Position numbers and translations under genes: made by a program
Notes under the pieces: generated by a model
What the model was told of the DNA's origin: nothing
Databases searched by the model: none
The model's input: only the letters and a program-made list of their open reading frames with translations
IMG/VR virus record: IMGVR_UViG_3300042934_001320
Location: 1 to 35,653 of that record
DNA length: 35,653 nt
Origin: a virus
Strand: one strand, 5' to 3'
Part shown: in pieces, positions 16,512 to 25,102 of the stretch
Layout: each line of letters opens with the position of its first letter
How positions within the stretch are numbered: the stretch's first letter is position 1

Positions 16512-17086
16512 GCGTCATCCTCTTCAGCTGCGGGGCCTGCCAGAAGGCCGGCGCGAGTGGCGCGGGCGTTGATGTAAGTCTGCGCCGCGGCAAGCGCCTC
16601 GCGCTCCAGCGTATCCACGGCCGGCCGCAGGAACGGCACCTTGCGAGCACCGGGGTGGTAAACCGTCGCGCCGACGGGCTTGCCGTTGATGACCAGGCTG
16701 GTCTTCAGGCTTTCGTTGCCATCAGCGATCGACTTGTTGATCCGCCGGGCGGTCTTGCCGTTGCGGTATTGCGGGTCGACGCTGATGAAGTGCGGGTCGG
16801 TGCCATACTCAAGCCAGCGGCCGACATAGGCGCCGGGGCCGTTCAGCAACACGCGGCCACGCACCACCTCGCCCTTCAGCCTGACACGCACCTTCACGGA
16901 ATCGGCAATCAGCACCTTCCCACCGCCAGGCCCATCGGCGCTACGGCCGCCTAGCCGCTCCTTCGCACCGTCAGCGATGACAGTTGCTCCACGCCGCGCA
17001 GCCCCGCGCAACACGCGCTCGCGGAACAGCTCTGGCAGCTGCTGCATGTAGCGTCGCGTCGCGGCGCCTCCACGTACGCGAGCCAT
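16508..17086 (-). CDS. HK97 gp10-like head-tail / tail component
   Basis: 192 residues from ATG 17086, overlapping the preceding stop. It has an N-terminal helix (ATRRYMQQLPELFRERVLR), a long basic helix, a beta segment including VGRWLEYGTDPHFISV, and KVPFLRPAVDTLEREAL near the end. The 'E-Y-G-T' and 'PFLRPA' patterns are typical of the HK97-gp10 putative tail-component family. Known role in this family: a neck or tail-assembly protein between connectors and terminator. An internal insertion (about 110-150, with basic residues) makes it slightly longer than the usual 130-160 residues. Confidence 0.78.
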   Translation of the reverse strand: MARVRGGAATRRYMQQLPELFRERVLRGAARRGATVIADGAKERLGGRSADGPGGGKVLIADSVKVRVRLKGEVVRGRVLLNGPGAYVGRWLEYGTDPHFISVDPQYRNGKTARRINKSIADGNESLKTSLVINGKPVGATVYHPGARKVPFLRPAVDTLEREALAAAQTYINARATRAGLLAGPAAEEDDA

Positions 17087-17454
17087 CAGGCGTGGTTGCC
17101 AGCGGTCGAGTAATCCTCGACCATAAACTCGCTGCCATCGCGCCTGCCGATGTCCGCTGGACCAGCGACGATCTGCATCACCCGACCGTCGACGCCGTCG
17201 GTGATATCGACGAAGCGCATGTCACCGGTGAGGTGCGGACGATAATCCATGCGGACGCGAGCGGGGCGTGTGGCGATCGTGATACCATCAGCAAGCCGCT
17301 CGGCGCGGCTTGGCAGTACATCCTTGATGCCTGCCCAGACGTTATCCTCAACCAGTACCCACGTGCCGGAACCGGCGCCGTCGAAGCTCTCGTCCGCGAT
17401 CGGCCGCTCAATCCTGATCAGGCGATCCAGTTCGCCGCGCGCCAGCCCGCTCAC
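17086..17454 (-). CDS. head-tail adaptor (head closure protein)
   Basis: 122 residues from GTG 17454, overlapping the upstream stop as GTGA. Beginning MSGLARGELDRLIRIERP, it follows the phage head-tail joining family pattern: 'R-I-x-I-E-R' near the start, W..VEDNVWAGIKDV, a central basic strand and 'VDGRVMQIVAGPADIGRRD'. These proteins form a ring below the connector that closes the head after packaging. Order connector, adaptor, gp10-like, terminator is exactly that of HK97-type siphoviruses. Confidence 0.8.
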   Translation of the reverse strand: MSGLARGELDRLIRIERPIADESFDGAGSGTWVLVEDNVWAGIKDVLPSRAERLADGITIATRPARVRMDYRPHLTGDMRFVDITDGVDGRVMQIVAGPADIGRRDGSEFMVEDYSTAGNHA

Positions 17455-18020
17455 AAGGTGTAAACTCGGAAGGGATTGAGCAGCGCCTCGACGTTCGTCG
17501 ACATCGGCACCTTGCTCATCGCGACTGCTGCGGTCGTTTCACGGTTCCGATAGAGATCGCCAACCATCAGGAGGATTGCCACTCGGATCGGCGCCGGCAG
17601 GGTCTCGTAGCCCGCGCGGTACGTGATGCGCCCTGCATCGGGCCGGAGCGATGCGCCCTCCCATGGCCAGGTGGAACCGGCTGGCGACACCGCGTCGCCA
17701 TAAAGGTCGAAGTCGGCGGGATCAGCCGAGCGCTCAGCATCGCTGCGGTCGAGGTACCGAACGGTCAGCAGCTCCACCACGGGCGGATAGGGAAGCCGCA
17801 GCGACGGGCGGTCGAACAGGAGGCTGAACCGCGCCTCCAGCGTCTGCACGCCCACCGCGCGGCCCAGCCATCCTTCGGGGCCGTCGATTGTTTGCGTCGC
17901 CGCAGCCACCATCCCTTCGATCAGCGCGTCTTCCGCGGAATGGCTGACCTTCAGGTGTTGCTTTGCTTCCGCCAGGCTAACCACCGGAGCGGGCGCAGTC
18001 GCCACGACGACGCTGAACAT
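17451..18020 (-). CDS. head-tail connector (HK97 gp6-like)
   Basis: 189 residues from ATG 18020. The start region PVVSLAEAKQHLKVSHSAEDALIEG is a clear gp6-like connector signature ('sLaeaK.hLr......dd..i..li.aA'), followed by a beta-rich middle and a terminal helix region with APIRVAILLMVGDLYRNRE. The family forms a 12-mer ring on the portal and starts head completion. It follows the capsid gene and a small coiled-coil gene and overlaps the adaptor gene. Confidence 0.85.
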   Translation of the reverse strand: MFSVVVATAPAPVVSLAEAKQHLKVSHSAEDALIEGMVAAATQTIDGPEGWLGRAVGVQTLEARFSLLFDRPSLRLPYPPVVELLTVRYLDRSDAERSADPADFDLYGDAVSPAGSTWPWEGASLRPDAGRITYRAGYETLPAPIRVAILLMVGDLYRNRETTAAVAMSKVPMSTNVEALLNPFRVYTL

Positions 18021-18022
18021 GA

Positions 18023-18499
18023 TTAGGAGCGCTGCTTAGCCGGCTTAGCCGCTGCAGGCTCGGCCGGACCATCTTCGCCCTTGAGGTTGTCGGTCAGATC
18101 CTTGACCTGCTGCTCCAGCTGATCGCGCTCGGCCCGAAGAGTGTTTAGATCACCGGTCGCGGCGATCAGTTCGTTGCGCGCAGCTTCCAGCTTGGCCGCG
18201 ATGTTCTTGCCCGCCTCCGCGAGATCATCGTTCGCGGCGGTCAGCTGACCGACACGCTCATTCAAGCCGATGATCGTGTCGTTGGCGCGGGCAAGCTGGT
18301 CGCGAAGATCCACAACCACCGCGTCCGCGTGATCGGTGCCGGGAAGAAGCGGCGCGCCATCCGGAATGAAGTCGAGGCAACCGGCCTTGATGAGGCGTTC
18401 GGCCTGTGCCGTGTCCGGTTCGGGCAGGAACTCGTCGCCGGCTGCAAACTCTTTGCCAGTGCGCGCGTCGACGCACGGCGAGATCACGAGATATCGCAT
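18023..18499 (-). CDS. coiled-coil protein downstream of capsid gene
   Basis: 158 residues. Residues 1-55 make a small folded part (MRYLVISPCVDARTGKEF; AERLIKAGCLDFIPDG). Residues about 65-140 form a long heptad-like coiled coil (LRDQLARANDTIIGLNERV; ELIAATGDLNTLRAERDQL). The tail is Ala/Pro/Lys-rich. It sits between the major capsid and connector genes. Such a place is often used by head decoration, scaffold-like or connector-assisting proteins, but I do not recognise a family. Real gene likely, function unknown. Confidence 0.65.
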   Translation of the reverse strand: MRYLVISPCVDARTGKEFAAGDEFLPEPDTAQAERLIKAGCLDFIPDGAPLLPGTDHADAVVVDLRDQLARANDTIIGLNERVGQLTAANDDLAEAGKNIAAKLEAARNELIAATGDLNTLRAERDQLEQQVKDLTDNLKGEDGPAEPAAAKPAKQRS

Positions 18500-18550
18500 C
18501 GATCACCTATCGATTGGAGGGGCGTCCCGGCTGCTGCCGGGGCGCGTTGG

Positions 18551-19975
18551 TCAGGCGGGAACGGTCAGGCCGACGAACGGCGACACCTGCCAGCCGTTCT
18601 CCTCCCGGATCGGCGCGGTCAGCCAGGGCTTGCCGTCGACGTTCCAGAAGATCTTGATCACCGTCTTGTTCTGCCGGAACAGCACGTGTTCCGACGCCGC
18701 CACGAACGGGCCGGAGCCATCCTTGATCAGATACTGCGACCAGTCGACGAGGGTGATGTCGCCCTTGGTGCCGAGTACCGGCGCGCGGTTGTTCCAGCGA
18801 ACCGGATAGCCCAGCAGCGTGCCGGCGAAGCCATCGCGCGCGTCCGGCTTCCAGATGTAGCGGCCTTCCGGATCCTGAAGCGTGGCGATCTGAACCAGAG
18901 CACCCTGCGGCATGGACCACACCGGTGCCGTGCCGCCACGCATCAGCAGGTGCGACACCATGTCGAGTAGATCCAGATAGGTGACCTGACCGGCAGTGCG
19001 GCGATTGACCAGGAACATCGCCGGCGAGTTGATGGCGCCGAGCGGCTTGCCTACACCATCGCCGCGGAGGAACGCATAATCCTCAGCCTGCGTCACTGCA
19101 CCCCGCAGAAGATTTTCGAGGAAGGAACTGGCGGCCTGCCAGTTGCGCAGCATCTTGTCAGTGACGACGATCGTGCCGGCGACTTCCTTCGGCTCCAGCG
19201 TGATCGAGCGCAGGTTTACGTCAGTTTCCGGCTTGTCGCCGCCTTCCTCGATCCACTGGACCTGCACACCGCCGAAGATGTTGTTCGGACCGGCACCGGA
19301 TTGATCGAGTGCGGGGATCGTGAGCGCCGCATCGGGCGGCGAGCCGGCCGGGATGACATTGGCGCGCGGACGCACCAGCGCATCCTGCTCCTGCACCCGC
19401 ATGATCTCCTGACGGAATTGCGTGGGCACCAGGAACCCGCCGCCCGTCTGGTGATCATCCATGCGCAGCTCGGCGCCGATCTCGGTGCCATCCTCGCCCT
19501 GCGAGCCGACGCCTTCGACGAAGTTGAGGCGCTGGTCGTTCGGGTTGAACCGGACAGCTGCCATGAACTCGCCAAGGCTCTCGAACTCGCGGCGACCATG
19601 CGGGCCGGGCGGGGGAGTGATGCCCTGCCGACGCGAAACGGCCTGAGTGACCGCGGCACCAGCCGCCTCTGCCGTCTCGATGCCGACAAGGCGGCCGATG
19701 CGCGTCGTCAGAGATGCGAGCACCGCCTGGTGCTCGTCATAGGCGGCCGTTTCCTCGGCCGTGAAGTCGCGGTTCTCCGTCTCGGCCGCGTTGATCATGC
19801 CGCGCATGGTGGCGACAAGGGTGTTGCGCTGCGCCCGCAGGGCAGCAAGGCCGGTCAAGGGGGCGCTGTGCCCGTCACCGTCGCGCATATAGCGCCCGTG
19901 ACGACGCTCGTTCGCCGACATGGGGCCGATGGCCGCGACCATGGACGCGGCCGCGAGAAGCATGGTCTTCCGCAT
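18551..19975 (-). CDS. major capsid protein, HK97 fold
   Basis: 474 residues from ATG 19975, with GGGAG seven bases upstream. Residues about 43-95 are a charged coiled-coil delta-like domain (ALRAQRNTLVATMRGMINA; FTAEETAAYDEHQAVLAS), the internal scaffold removed by the prohead protease in HK97-type phages. The mature part starts near 140-170 and holds typical capsid patterns such as GGGFLVPTQFRQEIM, VAGTIVVTDKMLRN and the ending WQVSPFVGLTVPA. Odd: the first 18 residues (MRKTMLLAAASMVAAIGP) look like a secretion signal, which capsid proteins do not need. No good ribosome site is visible for the alternative start at MSANERR. Confidence 0.92.
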   Translation of the reverse strand: MRKTMLLAAASMVAAIGPMSANERRHGRYMRDGDGHSAPLTGLAALRAQRNTLVATMRGMINAAETENRDFTAEETAAYDEHQAVLASLTTRIGRLVGIETAEAAGAAVTQAVSRRQGITPPPGPHGRREFESLGEFMAAVRFNPNDQRLNFVEGVGSQGEDGTEIGAELRMDDHQTGGGFLVPTQFRQEIMRVQEQDALVRPRANVIPAGSPPDAALTIPALDQSGAGPNNIFGGVQVQWIEEGGDKPETDVNLRSITLEPKEVAGTIVVTDKMLRNWQAASSFLENLLRGAVTQAEDYAFLRGDGVGKPLGAINSPAMFLVNRRTAGQVTYLDLLDMVSHLLMRGGTAPVWSMPQGALVQIATLQDPEGRYIWKPDARDGFAGTLLGYPVRWNNRAPVLGTKGDITLVDWSQYLIKDGSGPFVAASEHVLFRQNKTVIKIFWNVDGKPWLTAPIREENGWQVSPFVGLTVPA

Positions 19976-20083
19976 TGAGGATCTCCCGGCCCGCAGGCCA
20001 TGTTGTTGAGGTTGTCGGACACGCGCCCGGAACCGCTCGCTCCGACAGCGAACGGGGGCGATCCCTTTCCGAAGGGCAGGATT

Positions 20084-20980
20084 TCAGATGAGCGCGAGCG
20101 CTCGCTTTTCCCGTTCCGGCGCGAAGCGCCGCGGGGCGGGGCCACCAGCGCCAAAGCGCGCAAGCGTTTCCTTCATGGTGGCAATGCGATCCGCCATCTT
20201 CTCACGCACGGCCGCCTTGGCGCCGAGCATGCGGCCCTGGCCGAAGCCATCCCGCACTGCGGAGGTCGCCACATCGCGGCCGGCAGCGACGCGGTCGACG
20301 AACATGCCGTAATATTCGTCAATTCGTCCCTGCATGTAGGTACGGGTGTCGTCGGAGAGGGGGCCGAGCAGTCCCTCGCCCTTGAACTTGCCGGCCGCGA
20401 TGATCTCGCGCGACACACCCGACTTGGCGAGCGCCTCAGTCACGTCGTCATATGCGGTGCGAACACCGATCGCTCCCGCGGCCGAGCTGGGCGACATAAC
20501 GATCTCACTGGCCGAGCAGCCGATCCAATAGCCGGCGCTGGCAAGGTTTCCGGTCACCTGAACGATCACGGGCTTGCGCTCTTTCGCCGCAGCGACTGCA
20601 GCGGAGGCTTCGTCGACGCCCAGCACGTTACCGCCAGGCGTATCAGCATCGACAATGATGGCCTTCACGGCGTCATCATCGGCCATGCGGTCGATCGTCG
20701 AGGCGAAGCCTTCCGCGGTCGCCCCGCCGCCCGTCGAGCTGTTCTCGACCACGCTGACGCGCGGCGAGATGATGCCACGAAGCGGCACGACAGCGACGGC
20801 GCCGTCTTTGCGGGCCACGGCAGAGGCGGTCGCTGGTGAAATCCGCGCCTCGATCTCCTGTGCCGTGAACTTGTGGCCTTCCGCCTGCATGGCGAGGAAA
20901 TCGACGATGGCGAGCAGCTTGGTCTCTTCCATCGCCCAGAACTCGGACGCAAAGGCTGCGAGCAGGTAGGGATACTTCAT
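20084..20980 (-). CDS. prohead protease, S49 (SppA/SohB-like) peptidase
   Basis: 298 residues overlapping the portal stop. The ClpP/crotonase-like fold is marked by AVVPLRGII, VKAIIVDADTPGGNV and NLASAGYWIG. Ser148 in that last motif is the likely nucleophile, and Lys198 or Lys200 in AAGKFKGEG the likely general base. In phages this family (lambda gpC type) matures the head by cutting scaffold or delta domains. Position between portal and capsid genes is standard. No separate scaffold gene is visible, consistent with a capsid-fused delta domain. Confidence 0.9.
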   Translation of the reverse strand: MKYPYLLAAFASEFWAMEETKLLAIVDFLAMQAEGHKFTAQEIEARISPATASAVARKDGAVAVVPLRGIISPRVSVVENSSTGGGATAEGFASTIDRMADDDAVKAIIVDADTPGGNVLGVDEASAAVAAAKERKPVIVQVTGNLASAGYWIGCSASEIVMSPSSAAGAIGVRTAYDDVTEALAKSGVSREIIAAGKFKGEGLLGPLSDDTRTYMQGRIDEYYGMFVDRVAAGRDVATSAVRDGFGQGRMLGAKAAVREKMADRIATMKETLARFGAGGPAPRRFAPEREKRALALI

Positions 20981-22338
20981 TCGCTGTCCTCTCGTTCGCC
21001 CGCCCGAATGCGCGAGATCGGGATCGGCTGGCCGACCTTCGCACGTTCAAGTGTCTGGACGTTGTTCGACACGAAGTTGATGTCGCCGTCCGGCCCGATG
21101 CCGTTCATGTCCTCCAGTGCGAGGATCTGGTTCATGGTCATGCCCAGCTCGAACATCGTCTTGTAGAAGGCAGAGCGGGCTTCCATGTCGCCGCGCAGCA
21201 GCGCGTTCATGTTGAACTTGACCCGCAGGCCGCGCGCGCGCTCGGCCTCGGTGAACAGCTTCCACGACAGCTCCTGCTCGGTCGCCTGTACCCAAGGCGC
21301 GACGGTTTGCATGATGAAGCCGAGCATCAGCTGCTCGATCCCGGATCCCCAGCTGGTCGACTTCTCGTGGCTCTGCAGCAGCACGAGGGGCACGTCGTAC
21401 ATGCGCGCGATCTCGGCGATCTGGAACTCGCGCGTGGCGAGGAACTGGCCATCTTCAGGTGGGATCGTCGTCTGGACGAACTTCATTCCCTCTTCGAGCA
21501 CCTTCACACGGTGCGCGTTTTCCAGCCCGCCCTGCTTCTCGACCACCGACGCAGGATTTTCCGCCGCGGCTTTCTGCTCCCCGTTCGGCCCGTTCACGTT
21601 GCCGCGAGCACGCGGGCTGAGCTTGCCAGGGTGCATCAGGAAGCCGCCCGACTTCATGTCGTTGGCGAAGAACTTGCCGCCAAACGTCTCAAGCGCCTTG
21701 ACCATGCCCATCGCTTCGCGTGCCAACGCCACCTGCGACAGCCCGACATAGCCATCGTGGCTGAGGTCCATGATGTGCGCGACGTTCTGCTGGTCGAGCT
21801 GGTACGTCGTGCCATCGATGTTGGTGCGGAACACCAGGTGGTCGCCCACGCGGTGCGGCCGCGTCCTGTCCGGCAGGAGCGGCCAGAGCCCTACCGCTTC
21901 GCCGCGGCCGTTTCGCTCGATCTCCTGATAACCGTTGCCCCAAAGGAGCGCGTGCCCCTGCGTCGTCTTGCGCAACGTGCGCGACGACATGAAATCGTTA
22001 GGTCGCAGCCCGAGGCGCTGCGACATGGGATGCTCGTTGACGCGCGTGAACCCGCCTCGGCCGTCCGGCTCGACGATCGACACCGGAAAGTTGGCGATCG
22101 GGTTGGCGATCCGGTTCACGCAAGCGAACACAACGGGCGAATAGAGGGCGTTGCCTTCCGACACGAAGGTGCCAGCCTTGGTGGGCCCACCGCCAAGCAC
22201 CTTCAGGAACCAGCCGTCATTGGCACCGACGCTGCTGGACTGTCCGTAATGCGGGCCGGCGCCGATCTCCGGCGACGCGACCAGCGACTGCTTTGGCGGC
22301 GAGGTGAACGCCCTGAGGGCGTTGGCCAGACGTCCCAT
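20977..22338 (-). CDS. portal protein, HK97 family
   Basis: 453 residues from ATG 22338, overlapping the terminase stop. Diagnostic stretches are AVFACVNRIANPIANFPVSI-like (written VVFACVNRIANPIA), LLWGNGYQEIERNGRG, the 'HGYVGLSQVALAREAMG' motif and FQIAEIARMYDVPLVLL. The portal is the dodecameric ring at one capsid vertex that passes DNA during packaging and ejection and docks the terminase. A polar insertion after SGGFLMHPGKLSP (about residues 245-275) differs from short family members but is not unusual. Confidence 0.93.
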   Translation of the reverse strand: MGRLANALRAFTSPPKQSLVASPEIGAGPHYGQSSSVGANDGWFLKVLGGGPTKAGTFVSEGNALYSPVVFACVNRIANPIANFPVSIVEPDGRGGFTRVNEHPMSQRLGLRPNDFMSSRTLRKTTQGHALLWGNGYQEIERNGRGEAVGLWPLLPDRTRPHRVGDHLVFRTNIDGTTYQLDQQNVAHIMDLSHDGYVGLSQVALAREAMGMVKALETFGGKFFANDMKSGGFLMHPGKLSPRARGNVNGPNGEQKAAAENPASVVEKQGGLENAHRVKVLEEGMKFVQTTIPPEDGQFLATREFQIAEIARMYDVPLVLLQSHEKSTSWGSGIEQLMLGFIMQTVAPWVQATEQELSWKLFTEAERARGLRVKFNMNALLRGDMEARSAFYKTMFELGMTMNQILALEDMNGIGPDGDINFVSNNVQTLERAKVGQPIPISRIRAGEREDSE

Positions 22339-24062
22339 CAGAGATAATCCACTTCGATTTCGAGGATGCCGCGGTCCTCGTAAACCGAGGGACCGCCCGA
22401 TGCTTCGGGGCTACGGCTCATAAGCATGAACGCGTTGAACAACGCGATCAGCGGGTCGATCTTGGCCTTGCCGGCTGCTTGCTTCGTAATCAGCACCGCG
22501 TTGCCGCGCTGCTCGGCCTTCGCGTTGCTGACGCACCAGTCCATCAAGGCCTGCGGGGCGTGAACGAACGTGCCGTCTTTCAGCTTGCGCTCCAGCCCCC
22601 ACGTGGCCGGGGAGAGGCGGAAGCCCTGCGTGACGAAGGTGATCTGTTCCTCAGCGAAGCCGCGGGTCAGCAGCTCGTCCATGATTGCCGACACGCCCGC
22701 GGGGTCGAAGCCAACCGCGTGCGTTTCGGGGAACAGCCCCGCTTCCAGAACCCGTTCGAGCACATCGGCGACACCGATCATATCCTCGGTCGCGTCGCCG
22801 CATTTGATCAGATCGCCTGCTTCCACGAAGTCGTTCAGGCGTGGCGCGATCTCCAGCCTGGTGCGGAACACGTCATCTTGCGCCCACGCTCGACACCAGC
22901 CGAGCCAGCGGCGCGTGCCGGTCTCCCGTCCGATGAGAGCCAAGCCCGCAAGATCGTCCAGTCCACCGCCGTCGAAACCGCCCGTGATCACTTCGGACCG
23001 CTCGATCAGCTCGTCGAGGCCGAGCAGCGTGAAGTCGGTCGCTTTCGCCCAATAGTCGACGCCGCGCCAGCGGTCGGTGTGCAGCGCGAGCCCGATCTGG
23101 ATGTTGAGGTGCTGCGACGCCCAGCGCCGCTCTTCCTCCTCACCCTTGTCACGCGCGGTGCGATACTCGGCGACCAGTCGGTCGATCGTGATGGATCGGC
23201 CAAGGTTCGGCAGCACCATGTGCCACAGTTTCGGATCGCGCCACGGCTTGTCGTCTGCCGTCTGCATCCCTTCCGGGAACTCGTAGAGCATCGGCAGCAT
23301 GCGCGGCTCTTCGATCCGGCCGTCGCGAACGGCGCGGGCGTAATCCAGTTCAGACTTGAACACACCGGCCGGCGCTTCGTCCGACTGCGTGGTGATGATG
23401 ATCAGGAACGATTCCGGATTGGCGATCATGCCGCCGGTCAGCTGCCCGATCACTCGGGCGGCATAGGAGATGTTCCCCATCAGGTGCAGCTCGTCGATCA
23501 GAACACCGACCGGCTTGGATCCGGTCGCGACCTTCATGTCGAACGTCTTCACCTTCAGCCGCGCCTTGTTGACGCGGTCGGTGATCGTCTTCGTGTGCTC
23601 GGCCACGTGGAACCGGCGCTTCAGGAACGCGTCGGCCTCGATCATGCCCACCGCCTGCTGGAAGGCGGTGTCGGCAATCTCCTGCGTGGGGCCGATCAGC
23701 TGATACTCGGCCCGAGGCCGTTTGTTGATCAGCATGGCGGTCATCATGATGGCCGCGCCATTCGTCGTCTTGGCGTTCTTCTTCGGCACCATGGCGAAGA
23801 TGCCCGGCACCTGGCGGATGCCCGCAGCGGAGAGCGAGCCGAATAGCGCTCGCACGATGTCGCGGCCCCACTCGCCGCCAGCATCCTCAAGCCGGGGCTG
23901 CCCAGGCACGTCCGGCAGGCGCAGCTCGTTGAAGATCCCGACCGCGCGCTCGGCCTCATCCTCGTCGAGCGGCAGATCCGGAAGGAGCGAACGCCCCTCC
24001 CGCAGCCGCTCAACCCAATCAGGGCAGGCGAACTGCCAGCCTAGTTGAGCAGTGAGCCCCAA
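22338..24062 (-). CDS. terL: terminase large subunit
   Basis: 574 residues from a TTG at 24062, preceded by GAGGG, overlapping the small terminase stop by 22 bases. The N-terminal ATPase has a Walker-A-like VPKKNAKTT (92-100) and a Walker B VGVLIDELHL (185-194, Asp190-Glu191). A later GGFDGGGLDDLAGLAL begins the RNase-H-like nuclease. It belongs to the HK97-type (Terminase_1) group. It pumps DNA into the prohead and cuts concatemers. Family-typical opening 'ACPDW...' close to the N-terminus supports the start region, though a TTG start is uncommon. Confidence 0.93.
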   Translation of the reverse strand: MGLTAQLGWQFACPDWVERLREGRSLLPDLPLDEDEAERAVGIFNELRLPDVPGQPRLEDAGGEWGRDIVRALFGSLSAAGIRQVPGIFAMVPKKNAKTTNGAAIMMTAMLINKRPRAEYQLIGPTQEIADTAFQQAVGMIEADAFLKRRFHVAEHTKTITDRVNKARLKVKTFDMKVATGSKPVGVLIDELHLMGNISYAARVIGQLTGGMIANPESFLIIITTQSDEAPAGVFKSELDYARAVRDGRIEEPRMLPMLYEFPEGMQTADDKPWRDPKLWHMVLPNLGRSITIDRLVAEYRTARDKGEEEERRWASQHLNIQIGLALHTDRWRGVDYWAKATDFTLLGLDELIERSEVITGGFDGGGLDDLAGLALIGRETGTRRWLGWCRAWAQDDVFRTRLEIAPRLNDFVEAGDLIKCGDATEDMIGVADVLERVLEAGLFPETHAVGFDPAGVSAIMDELLTRGFAEEQITFVTQGFRLSPATWGLERKLKDGTFVHAPQALMDWCVSNAKAEQRGNAVLITKQAAGKAKIDPLIALFNAFMLMSRSPEASGGPSVYEDRGILEIEVDYL

Positions 24063-24496
24063 CGGCCCTCACCCGAATTGTCGTGCGCGTCGATCTCGGC
24101 CTGCGCCTTCTTGCCGAGCGGCTTAGCCTTGGCAGGCTTCGTTGCCGTAGGCGGCTGGATGCCCCGCGCCAGGTCGTGGCGATCGAGCCGTTTGAACACC
24201 TTGTCGATCGCCGAGACGTTACCGGCGTCGACCTCCTTCATGAGCGCGCCGAGCAGCTTGCCCTCGACCCGCTGGCGGGCTTCCAGCTTGGCGGCCAGCT
24301 CACGAAAATAATGCTTCTTCAGCGTCGGCACGCTGATGCTCAATGCGGCCGCGATCTGGGCTTCGTTCTTATCGAACGCCATTAAAGCTATGATTTTGCG
24401 CCGGTTTTCGTCGGTCGGCAGGTGCGGCGGGCGCCCACGCTTCCCCAGACCCGCCGGGATGGGATCGCCCAACAGGTCAAAATCCCACTCAGCCAC
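24041..24496 (-). CDS. terS: terminase small subunit-like DNA-binding protein
   Basis: 151 residues from GTG 24496, chosen because GGAG lies eight bases upstream; the frame extends to 24673 but there it only shadows the HNH gene. A helix-turn-helix is visible at about 38-65 (DKNEAQIAAALSISVPTLKKH), followed by a long helical segment and a basic tail. It sits immediately upstream of the large terminase. The role would be to recognise the packaging site and load the large subunit. Sequence identity to characterised TerS is not claimed; order and HTH support the call. Confidence 0.72.
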   Translation of the reverse strand: MAEWDFDLLGDPIPAGLGKRGRPPHLPTDENRRKIIALMAFDKNEAQIAAALSISVPTLKKHYFRELAAKLEARQRVEGKLLGALMKEVDAGNVSAIDKVFKRLDRHDLARGIQPPTATKPAKAKPLGKKAQAEIDAHDNSGEGRWGSLLN

Positions 24497-24575
24497 AAAA
24501 AAATCTCCACGTGAGACGGTATGCGGTCTAGGGGGCCGCGCCCCTGTCGACTTTGACCCACCCCCCCCCGGGTCA
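24497..24575. other. candidate cos / packaging site
   Basis: This 76-base gap between HNH and small terminase holds two unusual structures: a tract of nine C (24561-24569) flanked by inverted repeats TGACCC (24554-24559) and GGGTCA (24570-24575), and a GC dyad AGGGG-GCCGCG-CCCCT (24530-24545). In HK97, the HNH protein gp74 and the small terminase gene flank cos, so the same gap here is the natural place. The site itself is an inference; no cut positions can be read from sequence. Confidence 0.35.
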
Positions 24576-24932
24576 GCGGTGCCCGCGGTTCTCCGCGCGC
24601 TGCTTCCTGCTGTCGTGGCAGGGCTTGCAGAGGCACTGCAGGTTGTCCGGATCCCAGAACATCGCTTCGTCACCGCGATGCGGCCGGCGATGGTCAGCGA
24701 CCAGCTTCGACGTGTCCGCCTCGATCCTGCCGCAGCCCGGCCACTGGCAGGTGAACAGGTCGCGCACCAACACCGACATGCGCAGCCGTTGCCAGCGCGC
24801 CGTCTTGTACCACTTGCGCCATTCGCGCTGGTCGCGGTCGCGATCCCGATCCTGCCGTGTCACCGGCAGCGCGCTCCCGAACCGAGGCGGCAGCGATCGG
24901 AAGCGCGGCGCCAAGGCACGGAACTTCGTCAT
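24573..24932 (-). CDS. HNH endonuclease, packaging-associated
   Basis: 119 residues from ATG 24932. A basic N-terminus is followed by the HNH core: VLVRDLFTCQWPGCGR with a first cysteine pair, LVADHRRPHRGD with the catalytic His of the DH motif, then NLQCLCKPCHDSRKQ with the asparagine, second cysteine pair and final histidine. This is the HK97 gp74 type found beside terminases of cos phages, where it is known to help terminase nick the packaging site. Direct adjacency to the terminase genes supports that role. The ribosome site is weak. Confidence 0.9.
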   Translation of the reverse strand: MTKFRALAPRFRSLPPRFGSALPVTRQDRDRDRDQREWRKWYKTARWQRLRMSVLVRDLFTCQWPGCGRIEADTSKLVADHRRPHRGDEAMFWDPDNLQCLCKPCHDSRKQRAENRGHR

Positions 24933-25102
24933 GCATCATCACCAAAACGCCGACGGGCGCCGCACCAATGGTGAGACGCCCGTCGCGAGGTTCGGAAAGG
25001 GAGAGCTGCCCGGCCGCAGCACGAAGCGTTGCCCGAGCATGACGTGAAATATGGCCAGAGAGGCCTAGAGCCCGAATTGTTTATTTGCATGCCACCCGCT
25101 CT

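Noticed and set aside
22479-23846. 455-codon plus-strand frame
   Set aside because: Antisense shadow of the large terminase gene.
24493-24673. upstream extension of the small terminase frame to 24673
   Set aside because: It runs through the candidate cos gap and the HNH gene 3' end and is Ser/Arg/Thr-rich; GTG 24496 has a proper ribosome site.
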